In this document: positions 8,672-20,002 of the stretch, one piece after another
Layout of the letters: each line of letters begins with the position of its first letter
How positions within the stretch are numbered: the first letter of the stretch is position 1
DNA from: Agrobacterium cucumeris
Lineage (GTDB): Bacteria > Pseudomonadota > Alphaproteobacteria > Rhizobiales > Rhizobiaceae
Direction: 5' to 3'
Length of the DNA stretch: 64,000 nt
NCBI RefSeq assembly: GCF_030036535.1
Contig: NZ_CP080388.1
Coordinates: 1,979,001-2,043,000, forward strand
Program-made: the position numbers and the translations under genes
The notes under the pieces: model-generated
What the model was told of the DNA's origin: nothing
What the model saw: the letters and a program-made list of their open reading frames with translations, nothing else
Database searches by the model: none

Positions 8672-9666
8672 CTCTCTGCGGTGATGGTAACGAAGCGAAT
8701 GGGGGCGCTGTCGGGCTCGATATCGGTAAGACCGATCCGGCGAAGCACGAGGTCCAGCGCCCGGCGGGCCTGCGCCTCGGGGGCCTGATCCAGAACGATA
8801 TCCATGATGCCGTCGTTGAGCGCCTTGCGTGTATAATCGGTCAATTCATGGCCGACGAAGAATATCTCGCCGCCGCGTGGGTGCCTGCGAAGAACGTCGA
8901 TCAGTGCGGAATTGGCGCCGCCGACATTATAAAGGCCGGCCATGTCGGGATAGAGATCCAGCGCCATGCGCAGGGTTTCGGCGCTGTAATATTCGTCATC
9001 GCGGGTAAAACCCAGCCACTCGAAGCCATGTTCGCCGGCATGATCGCGGAAATAGTCGGAAAAGCCGCTGATACGGTCACGGTGAACCTGATAGATCGGA
9101 TGGCAGAGTGCGATGACCGGGCCGGTCTGGCGCGCCATGCGGGTGATGAAATGCGCCGCCGTGCGCCCTGCGGCGCCATTGTCGATGCCGATGAATTCAC
9201 CCCTTTTTGCCGAGGCGCGCGTTACGACGTGCACGACAGGTACGCCACGCGCCACCACCGCCTCGACCGCAGCGCTGACCGCGGGGCTGCTCGGGATGGC
9301 GAGGATCAGGCCGGCCCGGGCTTCTCCGGCGGCGATGATGCGGCTTGCCAGCTCCTCCGGCTTCATTTCCTCGGCAAAGCTGCGGTGAACGACGACAAGA
9401 GGATCGAGTGTCGCGGCAATTCTTTCGAAGGCCCTGGAAAGCCGCCGGTAAAAGGTGGTTTCGGGGCGTACCATCAGCACTTCTATGCGCAGCAGCCCGC
9501 GATGGGTTTCCGGCAGGGTGCGGGGATAGTCCAGTTCCCGTGCGGCGATGACGACCTTTTCCACGAGTTCGGCGCGAACACCGCCGCGTCCGTTCAGCAC
9601 CCGCTCGACCGTTGCTGTCCCGACACCTGCAAGACGGGCGATATCGCGATAATTCGGCCTGCTCAA
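8665..9666 (-). CDS. LacI-family transcriptional regulator
   Basis: The 333-residue protein has an N-terminal LacI helix-turn-helix ('YRDIARLAGVGTATVERVLNG') and a hinge. A periplasmic-binding-protein-like effector domain follows ('IGIDNGAAGRTAAHFI', 'GFSDYFRD', 'IFFVGHELTDYTRKAL'). The effector domain is of the sugar-binding class, in keeping with the sugar/inositol-type binding protein encoded downstream. It is transcribed in the same direction as the moc-like operon and sits directly upstream. Known rhizopine clusters use a GntR-type MocR, so a LacI regulator is a difference. Confidence 0.88.
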   Translation of the reverse strand: MSRPNYRDIARLAGVGTATVERVLNGRGGVRAELVEKVVIAARELDYPRTLPETHRGLLRIEVLMVRPETTFYRRLSRAFERIAATLDPLVVVHRSFAEEMKPEELASRIIAAGEARAGLILAIPSSPAVSAAVEAVVARGVPVVHVVTRASAKRGEFIGIDNGAAGRTAAHFITRMARQTGPVIALCHPIYQVHRDRISGFSDYFRDHAGEHGFEWLGFTRDDEYYSAETLRMALDLYPDMAGLYNVGGANSALIDVLRRHPRGGEIFFVGHELTDYTRKALNDGIMDIVLDQAPEAQARRALDLVLRRIGLTDIEPDSAPIRFVTITAESL

Positions 9667-9716
9667 ATTCGGGTTCCCTGCTGGTGGCGCGGCTGTCGGA
9701 TTCTACCGCAGATGGA

Positions 9717-10622
9717 TCAGGCGATGCCAAGTTTCTGCAGCCCGCATTCGCGGACAATCTCGGCAATATGGCTGAACTGCGCAGACAGCGGATTGCTCTT
9801 GCGCCACACCATGCCGATGGTGCGCGACGGGCGCGGTTCCGCCAGCCGGAAGACCGAGACCGTGGACTGGCGTGTTTCCATATCGACCGCCATCTGCGGA
9901 ATAAGCGTGACGCCGATGCCGGCGCCGACCATCTGCACAAGGGTGGAGAGCGAGCTGCCCTCCATCAGGACGCGTGGCGGCGCATTCGTCGTGCTGCAGA
10001 AGGAAAGCGCCTGATTGCGGAAACAATGGCCTTCTTCAAGCAAGAGCAGGCGCATTTCACCCAGCTTGTCGGCACTTGGCACCGGCATGCCCGCATCCTC
10101 CATCGGCCGCACCAGAATGAATTCCTCCGAAAACAGCGGAACTTCTTCCAGCGCCGGTTCCGAGACGGGCAGGGCGACGATCGCCATGTCCAGCTTTGCC
10201 TCCAGAAGATCCTCGATGAGTTTCTGCGTCACCGCCTCGCGTGGTCGCGCCTCCAGTTCCGGATAATGCCGCGTGAGCGTCTTGATGACCTGTGGTAAAA
10301 GATAAGGCGCGACGGTGGGGATGACGCCGATGCGCAGGCGGCCGCTGAGCGGGCCCTTTCCGGCGCGCGCCAGATCCTGCAGCTCATCCACCGACCGCAG
10401 GATCGAGCGGGTGCGCTCGGCAAACTCCTCGCCAAGCGTCGTCAGCCGGATCTGGCGGCTGCCGCGTTCGACAAGCGGCGCGCCGATCAGTTCTTCCAGC
10501 TCGCGGATCTGCAGCGAAAGCGCCGGCTGGGAAATCGCGCATGCCTCCGCCGCCCGGCCGAAATGGCCGATCTTGGCGAGCGCGTCGAAATAACGAAGAT
10601 GTTTCATGGAGAGCGCAATCAT
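9717..10622 (-). CDS. oxyR: Hydrogen-peroxide-sensing LysR-family regulator OxyR
   Basis: The 301-residue LysR-type regulator has the N-terminal helix-turn-helix 'GHFGRAAEACAISQPALSLQIRELEE'. The redox cysteines are C200 and C209 in 'EEGHCFRNQALSFC', matching the disulfide pair of OxyR (C199/C208 in E. coli). It is divergent from the catalase-peroxidase gene, a known OxyR target, over a 207-base shared control region. The start is uncertain: ATG at 10622 and ATG at 10607 (MKHLRYF) are both possible, and neither has a clear ribosome site. Confidence 0.94.
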   Translation of the reverse strand: MIALSMKHLRYFDALAKIGHFGRAAEACAISQPALSLQIRELEELIGAPLVERGSRQIRLTTLGEEFAERTRSILRSVDELQDLARAGKGPLSGRLRIGVIPTVAPYLLPQVIKTLTRHYPELEARPREAVTQKLIEDLLEAKLDMAIVALPVSEPALEEVPLFSEEFILVRPMEDAGMPVPSADKLGEMRLLLLEEGHCFRNQALSFCSTTNAPPRVLMEGSSLSTLVQMVGAGIGVTLIPQMAVDMETRQSTVSVFRLAEPRPSRTIGMVWRKSNPLSAQFSHIAEIVRECGLQKLGIA

Positions 10623-13001
<2,379 letters not shown>

Positions 13002-13031
13002 ACCGAAACGCGACCACCCAATAAATGAACG

Positions 13032-13061
13032 CTTCCCCGAGCGATCGGGGAGGTTTTTTTT
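13032..13061 (+). terminator. Rho-independent terminator of katG
   Basis: The stem CCCCGA/TCGGGG (13035-13040 with 13045-13050, extendable to 13032/13053) has a GCGA loop and is followed by eight T residues (13054-13061). It begins about 30 bases after the katG stop codon. Confidence 0.9.
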
Positions 13062-13089
13062 GACCTTGTCAAAGCATCCAAAAATCACG

Positions 13090-13266
13090 TCAGCGGCGGT
13101 CGGAAGATGGAACCTGCCGGTCAGGGGAGGATTTTTCGCTTCTGTCCGCAGGCGTCTTGCCACTCTTTTCATTTTCATGCGCATCAGGCCCGGCGACAAT
13201 GACGCCACGGCCCTGTTCCTCGCGCTTCTTGTCTGCGAAGTCGCCCGGTTCCTTCTTGCTATCCAT
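13090..13266 (-). CDS. Small hydrophilic hypothetical protein
   Basis: This 58-residue frame starts at the ATG at 13266, which is preceded by GGGAG at good spacing. A longer in-frame start at 13290 lacks one. The sequence is very charged and lacks hydrophobic segments ('MDSKKEPGDFADKKREEQG' then S/P/D/K-rich), so it is probably disordered. It resembles the many short basic or acidic proteins of unknown role in rhizobia. It is convergent with katG. No function can be given, and the frame might not be real. Confidence 0.45.
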   Translation of the reverse strand: MDSKKEPGDFADKKREEQGRGVIVAGPDAHENEKSGKTPADRSEKSSPDRQVPSSDRR

Positions 13267-13475
13267 GACAGTCTCCCGTGTTAAATTCATCTCATGGACT
13301 TAACGGGTCCCCCGGGTCGAAGGTTCCGCGTGAGCGAATGTTTCATTTTATAACGATCTTTGCTATTAACATGAATTGATAAGTCATGTTATTGGCGTAG
13401 GGGCGCGATGTCTGTTGCGGCGTTTGCCGCTTCCCGCGTTCCCAACCTCGGCTCGACAACCGGACGGTAACCGCA

Positions 13476-14369
13476 TTGAGTTTCTGGCATTCCATGACCT
13501 GGCACACGGAAGGGATCAGCGTCACTGCACCGGTCAAATGGCGCCAGTTTGACGGGCTGGTCAGCGCGTTCTGGGAGGCCGAAAGCCAGATGGGGGCGAA
13601 GGGTTATTATCTGGCCGCCGATCCCCGCATCATGATTTTCTTCAACGATGTCTCGTCACGGATCCGGATTTCCAACCGCGATGGCGAGCTTTCGCAGCAT
13701 TCGCGGCCAATGACCCGGGCGGTCTATGTGCCGGCCGGCGTGCCGATGTGGACGAGCAGCAATGCCACACATCGTTTTTCCCATCTCAACCTGCATATCC
13801 ACAAAGACCGGCTTTTGCGCTTCCTGTCGCCATCGGTCGGCGGGTCGGCAGCCATGACGGCGCTACGCCGTCCAGTCGAGATACAGGATATCGGCGCGGT
13901 CGAAACGCTGGCAGGTCTGCTCGTCGATGAACTAGCGGAACCTTCGAAACATCCGCTTTATGCCGAAAGCCTTGTCGGCAGCATTGTTGCGGGCTTGCTG
14001 GATATTCCCGGAGCGACGCCCGAGCAGGTCAATGGCAGGCTGACGCAGGCACAGATGAACAGGTTGCTCGCCCGCGTCGAAAAACGCGGGGACGACCGCA
14101 TGACGGTTGCCGAAATGGCCGATATTGTCGGGCTTTCCGAAAGCTGGTTCGCCACCGTGTTTCGCCAGACCACGGGCAAGACACCGCTGCAATGGCAGCT
14201 GGAGCGGCGTATCAATGCCGCCCAGAAACTTCTGCTGGAAGGTGATCTGACCGTCGCCGATATCGCCGCGCAGCTCGGTTTCTCCGATCAGGCCCATCTG
14301 ACCAAGGCCTTCCGTCACTCGGTGGGTGACACGCCGGCCGCCTGGCGGCGCATGCACAGGCTGCTTTGA
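13476..14369 (+). CDS. AraC-family transcriptional regulator
   Basis: The 297-residue protein has an N-terminal cupin-like sensing half and a C-terminal double helix-turn-helix ('MTVAEMADIVGLSESWFATVFRQTTGKTPLQWQLERRINAAQKLL...DIAAQLGFSDQAHLTKAFR'). It is convergent with the TonB-dependent siderophore receptor gene at 14573. AraC regulators beside siderophore receptors often sense the ferric siderophore (PchR/YbtA style), so control of the receptor and the Fe ABC operon is a reasonable inference. No ribosome site stands out. Confidence 0.88.
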   Translation: MSFWHSMTWHTEGISVTAPVKWRQFDGLVSAFWEAESQMGAKGYYLAADPRIMIFFNDVSSRIRISNRDGELSQHSRPMTRAVYVPAGVPMWTSSNATHRFSHLNLHIHKDRLLRFLSPSVGGSAAMTALRRPVEIQDIGAVETLAGLLVDELAEPSKHPLYAESLVGSIVAGLLDIPGATPEQVNGRLTQAQMNRLLARVEKRGDDRMTVAEMADIVGLSESWFATVFRQTTGKTPLQWQLERRINAAQKLLLEGDLTVADIAAQLGFSDQAHLTKAFRHSVGDTPAAWRRMHRLL

Positions 14370-14430
14370 TAACGGGTCGGTCTGGTCCCGTCCACGTTCA
14401 CCGGTGGCGCAATTCCACAAACGTTGCTCT

Positions 14431-14519
14431 ACGTCATCCTCGGGCCTGTCCCGAGGATCTGCTGCCTTCTGACTTGATGCGATGTGGTTAGATCCTCGGG
14501 ACAAGCCCGAGGATGACGT
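14431..14519. repeat. Palindromic intergenic repeat, copy 1 (paired 9-bp hairpins)
   Basis: Two hairpins, each ATCCTCGGG - 5 bases - CCCGAGGAT (14436-14458 and 14492-14514), are arranged head to head, with outer GTCATCC/GGATGAC ends. The same unit occurs at 53395-53470 with a different centre. It lies between convergent AraC and TonB-receptor genes and may act as a bidirectional terminator. It looks like a dispersed REP-type element of Rhizobiales. Confidence 0.85.
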
Positions 14520-14572
14520 TTAGAGTTAGAAAATATCCATAATACTCTGAAACATATTGCGAATCCTGCTGT

Positions 14573-16693
14573 TCACCACGTCTTGCGCAGGGTGACGGAA
14601 AACGCCCGGCCGGGATTGTAGAAGTCAGCGCCGAAACCACCATAAGCAACGTGTTTTTCGTTGAAGAGGTTGGAAACGTTGACATCCATTGATGCGGTCT
14701 CCTGGATCTTGTAGCTGAATGCCGCATCCACGGTGACACTGCTGCCGGTCGAGACCTTGTTGGCATTGTCGAAATAATAAGCGCCTGTGTAGCGACCGCC
14801 CAGACCAAAGGTCATATCGCCGAAATGGTCGTTGCCGGCGAGCGTGTAGTTGACCCACAGCGAGGCCTGATGTTCCGGCACGAATTGCGGCCGGTTGCCG
14901 ACATTGCCAGCCGTGCCATTTTCGGTAATTTCCGCATTGAGATAGGAATAGGCCGCCGTGAGGCTGAGATTGTCGGTGACTTCCGCCTTGGCTTCCAGAT
15001 CGAGACCGCGCACGCGCACTTCGCCGATCGTGGTCGGCAGGCTGGTGATCGGGCTGGTGACGGTGATGTTGTTTTTCTTCAGGTCGTAAATCGAGGCGGT
15101 GAACAGGGCGGGGAAAGCCTCCGGCCGGTATTTGATGCCAAGCTCGATCTGCTCGCCACGCTCCGGTTCAACGGTAAGGCCCGATGCTGGCACCACCGAT
15201 TCGGCATAGCTGATATAGGGCGCGATCTCGTTGGTGACCTTGTAGGACACGCCGATGCGCTTGGTCAGTTCGCTGATGTCGCCGCTCGCCGTCGTGCCGT
15301 TCAGGCGGTTGGTCTGGTCGGTGTCGATCCAGTCGTTGCGCAGGCCGGCGCTGACGATCAGCCTGTCGAAGAAGGTCAGGTCCTGCTGCAGGTAGATCGC
15401 CTTGGTTTTCTGGTCCGTCAGCGAGCTGGCATAGAGCGGCACCGAGGCGGGTGCGCCGGTATAGACCGGGTTCATCCAGTTGATGCTTGGGGCCGATCCG
15501 AAGTAGTTTTTGCTGCCGGATGTGTAGTCATTATAGAAGACGCCAACGAGGCTGCGGCTTTCGACATTTTCGAAGGTCGTGTCATATTGCAGCCGTGTGT
15601 CGATCAGGAAGTTTTCGGTTTCGGTGTCGTTGCCGAAAAAGGCGCGGTTGGCGATGGTCGAACCGTTGGTCGGCGTGGATGCGATATAGGCGTAACCGAA
15701 ATCGGTATTGGTCTTGCTGTAGCGCGCATTGGAACTCAGCGTGAGGCCCGAGCCGAAATCGTGGTCAAACATCACGCTGACCGAATTGCGGTTGGTGCCG
15801 CGATAATTGTAGTCCGGTTCGCCGAAGAAACGGCTCCTGTCGAAATGCGAACCGACCGGATGGCCGCCGCCGCCGGGAACGCCATCCTTGTTGAGGTGGT
15901 CGTAAACCACGGTCAGGCTGGTGACATCGGTCGGACGCCAGGTCAGGCCGCCCATGAAGAATTTCTCGTCATCGCGGGAATAGTCATATTCCGCGTCGGC
16001 ATTTCTGAGCTTGCCGGTCAGGCGATAGGACAGCGTATCGTCGCTGGTGATGTTGTCGCCGAAATCAAAACCGGTCTCGGCGCGGCTGTAGGAGCCGCCG
16101 GTGACATAGGCTTCGCCGAAACGGGCGCGTTTCGGCACCTTGGTGGAATAGTTCACCGAGCCGCCGGGATCCGAGACGCCAAAGGTGGTGGAGTTGCCGC
16201 CCTTCAGCACTTCCACGCGCTCATAGGCATAGGTTTCTTCGCGCAGCGCACCGAAGGGCCGGCCGAGCGTCAGGCCGTCGCGATAGGTATAGGCGTCGAA
16301 ACCGCGAATCTTGAAATAGTCGAAACGATCGTCGGAGCCGTAGAAATCCGTTGTCACGCCGGCGGTATATTGCAGCGCCTCTTCCACGGTCTGCACGCCG
16401 CGCTGCTGCATTTCCTTGGCGGTGATGACGGAAACCGAGGCGGGCGTATCGAGAATATCGGTCGCCATCTTGCTACCGCTCGTGGTGCGGGTGGCGACGA
16501 TGGACTTCTGGTCATTGTCGCCGCTGTCGATGGTGATCCGTTCCAGAACCGTGCTGCCGCTTGTATTGGCAGCCTCCTGCGCCAGCAAGGGGCCGGGCAG
16601 GGTGGCGACAAGCGCCGTGCAGGCAAGCAGGGCCGCTCTCCCATGCAAATGTGGCGCGGTTTTACGGTTTTTGCCGTCGATTTCGATTTTCAT
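14573..16693 (-). CDS. TonB-dependent siderophore receptor
   Basis: This outer-membrane ferric-siderophore receptor has about 706 residues. A signal peptide ends 'GPLLAQ'. A TonB-box-like 'STVLERITI' precedes a plug domain ('TDILDTPASVSVITAKEMQQRGVQTVEEAL', 'FKIRGFDAYTYRDGL'). A 22-strand barrel follows and ends in the classical 'GRAFSVTLRKTW' with a C-terminal aromatic residue. The start at 16693 has better spacing to a weak GGA than the ATG two codons earlier (16699). It is divergent from the Fe-siderophore ABC operon, so the two probably form one uptake route. The siderophore is probably hydroxamate or citrate type, but this is not determined. Confidence 0.93.
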   Translation of the reverse strand: MKIEIDGKNRKTAPHLHGRAALLACTALVATLPGPLLAQEAANTSGSTVLERITIDSGDNDQKSIVATRTTSGSKMATDILDTPASVSVITAKEMQQRGVQTVEEALQYTAGVTTDFYGSDDRFDYFKIRGFDAYTYRDGLTLGRPFGALREETYAYERVEVLKGGNSTTFGVSDPGGSVNYSTKVPKRARFGEAYVTGGSYSRAETGFDFGDNITSDDTLSYRLTGKLRNADAEYDYSRDDEKFFMGGLTWRPTDVTSLTVVYDHLNKDGVPGGGGHPVGSHFDRSRFFGEPDYNYRGTNRNSVSVMFDHDFGSGLTLSSNARYSKTNTDFGYAYIASTPTNGSTIANRAFFGNDTETENFLIDTRLQYDTTFENVESRSLVGVFYNDYTSGSKNYFGSAPSINWMNPVYTGAPASVPLYASSLTDQKTKAIYLQQDLTFFDRLIVSAGLRNDWIDTDQTNRLNGTTASGDISELTKRIGVSYKVTNEIAPYISYAESVVPASGLTVEPERGEQIELGIKYRPEAFPALFTASIYDLKKNNITVTSPITSLPTTIGEVRVRGLDLEAKAEVTDNLSLTAAYSYLNAEITENGTAGNVGNRPQFVPEHQASLWVNYTLAGNDHFGDMTFGLGGRYTGAYYFDNANKVSTGSSVTVDAAFSYKIQETASMDVNVSNLFNEKHVAYGGFGADFYNPGRAFSVTLRKTW

Positions 16694-16765
16694 TGCCATA
16701 TTCCAGAAGTTGATGCCCCGATCGCCGCTTGCACGGCCCACTCTCGAAGCGCCCAATAACTTGAG

Positions 16766-16790
16766 AAAGTTAGTCCGGTATTGTAACTTT
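16766..16790. promoter_or_regulatory. Inverted repeat in the divergent siderophore-uptake promoter region
   Basis: AAAGTTA (16766-16772) and TAACTTT (16784-16790) are perfect 7-bp arms separated by 11 bases. The repeat lies 73-97 bases before the receptor start and about 125 before the binding-protein start, so it could be a shared operator. The adjacent AraC regulator or an iron regulator are candidates. It does not match the Fur or Irr consensus that I know. Confidence 0.4.
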
Positions 16791-16914
16791 TTGCGGTTTT
16801 GTACAAAACCCCGGAAATTTCACCGCTGTTCGGGCGGCATCTCTTCCTTAGGCTTGACGGGGGCATGTGAAGCTGAGAGTTCAAGTCCACTTTTGAACCT
16901 TTGAGAGCTTCGTC

Positions 16915-17925
16915 ATGCTTCGTCCGTTCCGCTGCCTCGTGCCGGCCTTTGTGCTGTTTCTGTCGATAATCGCGCCAAATATGGCCTTGGCGGATGATGC
17001 GACGACCTATCCCATCGTCATCAAGCACGCCTTCGGTACGACGACGATTGCAAAGAAGCCGCAGCGCGTCGCCACTGTCGCCTGGGCAAACCATGAGGTG
17101 CCGCTGGCGCTCGGCGTCGTGCCTGTCGGTTTCGCCGCCGCCAATTTCGGTGATGATGACGGCGATGGCCTGCTGCCCTGGGTGGCAAAGCGGCTCGCGG
17201 AACTCAAGGCGGACAAACCGGTTCTGTTTGACGAGGGTGATGGCATCGATTTCGAGGCCGTGGCGGCAACGCAGCCGGATGTCATTCTCGCGGCCTATTC
17301 CGGTCTCAGCCAGTCTGACTATGATACGCTGAGCCAGATCGCGCCTGTGGTCGCCTATCCCGTTTCCCCGTGGGCGACGGACTGGCGCGAGATGATCCGG
17401 CTGAATAGCGCGGGCCTTGGCATGGCTGCGGAAGGTGAAGCGCTGATCAAACGCATCGAGACGGAGATTGCCGAGGTGGTCGCCGGCCATCCGCAGCTGA
17501 AGGGCAAGTCGGCGATGTTCGTTACCCATCTCGACGCTACCAATCTCAGCGTCGTCAATTTTTACACCGCCAATGACAGCCGGGTGAAGTTCTTCGCCGA
17601 TCTCGGGCTTGCCTCGCCGAAAAGCGTCGTGGAAGCAACGAAGCCGGGACAATTCGCCGCGGGCGTCAGCGCCGAGCGTGTCGATGCCTTCGATGATGTC
17701 GATATTGTCGTGACCTATGGCAGCAAGCCGCTGTTCGATGCCATGCGTGCCGATCCGCTTTTGGCCCGCATGCCGGCCGTTTCCCATGATGCCATCGTCA
17801 TGCTGGGGCGCGATCCGCTCGGAACAGCGTCCAATCCCACGCCGCTGTCGATTTCCTGGGTGCTGAAGGACTATGCCGATCTTCTGGCGAAAGCGGCGGA
17901 CAAAGCCTCCGGGAAGTCCCAATGA
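16915..17925 (+). CDS. Fe(III)-siderophore ABC transporter, periplasmic binding protein
   Basis: The 336-residue FecB/FhuD-type binding protein has a signal peptide ending 'NMALA' near residue 24. The class III fold is shown by 'PQRVATVAWANHEVPLALGVVPVGF', 'DFEAVAATQPDVILAAYSGLSQ' and 'DYADLLAKAADK'. It would carry ferric siderophore from the divergent TonB receptor to the FecCD-type permease. Its stop overlaps the first permease start (17922-17925). Confidence 0.92.
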   Translation: MLRPFRCLVPAFVLFLSIIAPNMALADDATTYPIVIKHAFGTTTIAKKPQRVATVAWANHEVPLALGVVPVGFAAANFGDDDGDGLLPWVAKRLAELKADKPVLFDEGDGIDFEAVAATQPDVILAAYSGLSQSDYDTLSQIAPVVAYPVSPWATDWREMIRLNSAGLGMAAEGEALIKRIETEIAEVVAGHPQLKGKSAMFVTHLDATNLSVVNFYTANDSRVKFFADLGLASPKSVVEATKPGQFAAGVSAERVDAFDDVDIVVTYGSKPLFDAMRADPLLARMPAVSHDAIVMLGRDPLGTASNPTPLSISWVLKDYADLLAKAADKASGKSQ

Positions 17926-18965
17926 CAATGCCGGGATCCGGTAAAGGTCCGGTCGTGCTGCTTGCCGGCCGCTCCAACTGCAAACGAACGGTGTGGCTCA
18001 GCGCCGCGCTGGCGCTTCTGGCCGCGCTTTGCGCGCTTTCGGTCGCCATCGGCACGCGTGATGTATCGCTGGCGGATATTACCGCAGCGCTTGCTGGCCG
18101 CGTTGAGACCGTTGCGGAAGCGGCGGTATCGGTCCGCCTGCCGCGCACGGTGCTTGCGCTTCTGGCCGGTGCTGCACTCGGTCTGGCGGGAGCCATCATG
18201 CAGGGCGTTACCCGTAATCCGCTGGCCGATCCCGGCATTCTCGGCGTTAATATGGGTGCGTCGCTCGCCGTCGTCATTGCCATCGTCTGGTTCGGCATTG
18301 CGTCTTCGCAGGCCTTCATCATTGCCGCCATCATCGGTGCTGGTCTCTCGGCCGTCTTTGTTTATGTCGTCGGTTCGCTGGGGCGGGGCGGGGCCACGCC
18401 ACTGAAACTGGCGCTTGCCGGTGCCGCCACATCCGTCGCCTTCTCCTCACTGGTCATCGCCGTGGTGCTGCCGCGCAGCGATATTGCCGGTGGCATTCGC
18501 GCCTGGCAGATCGGCGGTGTCGGCGGCGCGACCTTCGAGCGCATCGAGACCGTTCTGCCGTTTCTGGCCGCGGGTTTCGCCATCAGTCTGCTTTCGGCGC
18601 GCAGGCTGAATTCGCTGGCGCTGGGTGACGAGCTCGCCGCCGGCCTTGGTGAAAATGTCGCTGTCGCCAGGGCCGTGGCCTCTTTCGGCGCCATTCTGCT
18701 CTGCGGTGCGGCCACAGCCATCTGCGGGCCAATCGGCTTTGTCGGGCTGGTGGTGCCGCATCTGTGCCGCCTGCTTGTCGGTGTCGACAATCGCTGGCTG
18801 CTGCCGTTTTCAGCGCTCGGCGGCGCCTGCCTGCTGCTTGCCGCCGATATTGTCGGCCGCATCGTCGCACGACCTTCGGAACTTGATGTCGGCATCGTTA
18901 CCGCGCTGGTCGGCGCGCCGTTCTTCATCTGGATCGTCAGACGCCAGCGGGTGCGCGAACTATGA
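17922..18965 (+). CDS. Fe(III)-siderophore ABC transporter permease (FecCD family), subunit 1
   Basis: The 347-residue protein has about ten transmembrane helices and FecCD landmarks: 'RLPRTVLALLAGAALGLAGAIMQGVTRNPLADPGILGVNMGAS', 'LGDELAAGLGENV' (coupling region) and 'GPIGFVGLVVPHLCRLLVG'. It overlaps its neighbours by four bases at both ends, so the operon is tightly coupled. It pairs with the next permease to make the membrane channel. Confidence 0.93.
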   Translation: MTMPGSGKGPVVLLAGRSNCKRTVWLSAALALLAALCALSVAIGTRDVSLADITAALAGRVETVAEAAVSVRLPRTVLALLAGAALGLAGAIMQGVTRNPLADPGILGVNMGASLAVVIAIVWFGIASSQAFIIAAIIGAGLSAVFVYVVGSLGRGGATPLKLALAGAATSVAFSSLVIAVVLPRSDIAGGIRAWQIGGVGGATFERIETVLPFLAAGFAISLLSARRLNSLALGDELAAGLGENVAVARAVASFGAILLCGAATAICGPIGFVGLVVPHLCRLLVGVDNRWLLPFSALGGACLLLAADIVGRIVARPSELDVGIVTALVGAPFFIWIVRRQRVREL

Positions 18966-20002
18966 CCATGCACGCTGCCGTCATCGACGCACTGGTTTTC
19001 AACCGCCACGCCCGACAGCGCCGGCGTCGCCTTGTCATTGCCGTCCTGTCGCTCCTGCTGATTGCCGCATTCGCACTGACGCTGATGCTGGGGCAATCCT
19101 TTACGCCGCCGGGTGAGGTGATCCGCGTCTTGGCTGGCGAGGATATTGCCGGTGTCAGCTTCACTGTCGGGCAATTGCGCCTGCCGCGTGCGCTGCTTTC
19201 GGTGCTGGCCGGGCTGAGCTTCGGGCTGGGCGGTGTTGCCTTTCAGATCATGCTGCGCAACCCGCTTGCCAGTCCCGACATTATCGGCATCAGTTCCGGC
19301 GCGAGCGCTGCCGCCGTCTTCGCCATCGTCGTTCTGCAGCTGAACGGGCCGCTCGTCTCGGTCTTCGCAGTCATCGCTGGCCTTGGTATCGCGCTGCTGG
19401 TCTATCTCCTGTCCTTCCGCAACGGCGTGGCGGGAACACGGCTTATCCTTGTCGGCATCGGCGTTTCTGCCATGCTCGAAAGTTTCATCGCCTATATTCT
19501 CTCCGTCGCGCCCGCCTGGACGCTGCAGGAGGCGATGCGCTGGCTGACGGGCAGTGTCAACGGCGCCAAACTTGCCCAGACGTCGCCGCTCCTCATCGCG
19601 CTCATCCTGTTCGGCGGGCTGCTTATCAGTCGTGCGCGTGATCTCGAGGCGTTGCGGCTCGGCGATGATGCCGCGGCCGCACTCGGCGTGCGAGTTGGGA
19701 AAACGCGCATCATCGTCATCATCGCCGCCGTGGGCATGATCGCTTTTGCAACGGCTGTCTCGGGACCTATCGCCTTTGTCGCTTTCCTGTCGGGGCCGAT
19801 TGCCGCGCGTATCGTCGGCAGCAACGGCTCACTGCTCGTTCCCGCCGCACTTGTAGGCGCGGTGCTGGTGCTGGTGGGAGATTATTGCGGCCAGTTCCTG
19901 CTGCCGGGTCGATACCCGGTCGGCGTCGTTACCGGCGCGCTGGGCGCGCCCTATCTGATTTACCTTATCGTGCGGGTCAACCGCAGCGGAGGCTCGTTAT
20001 GA
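18962..20002 (+). CDS. Fe(III)-siderophore ABC transporter permease (FecCD family), subunit 2
   Basis: The 346-residue membrane protein is homologous to the preceding subunit: 'RLPRALLSVLAGLSFGLGGVAFQIMLRNPLASPDIIGISSGAS', 'RLGDDAAAALGVRVGK' and 'GPIAFVAFLSGPIAARIVG'. The second subunit has the less conserved 'SGPIAARIVG' where its partner has 'VPHLCRLLVG', a normal difference in heterodimeric FecCD systems. It starts on the ATGA overlap with subunit 1. Confidence 0.93.
   Translation: MTMHAAVIDALVFNRHARQRRRRLVIAVLSLLLIAAFALTLMLGQSFTPPGEVIRVLAGEDIAGVSFTVGQLRLPRALLSVLAGLSFGLGGVAFQIMLRNPLASPDIIGISSGASAAAVFAIVVLQLNGPLVSVFAVIAGLGIALLVYLLSFRNGVAGTRLILVGIGVSAMLESFIAYILSVAPAWTLQEAMRWLTGSVNGAKLAQTSPLLIALILFGGLLISRARDLEALRLGDDAAAALGVRVGKTRIIVIIAAVGMIAFATAVSGPIAFVAFLSGPIAARIVGSNGSLLVPAALVGAVLVLVGDYCGQFLLPGRYPVGVVTGALGAPYLIYLIVRVNRSGGSL

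Noticed and set aside
14825..16759. 644-codon open frame antisense to the TonB receptor
   Set aside because: The minus-strand receptor has signal peptide, plug and barrel. The antisense frame has low-complexity composition and no ribosome site.
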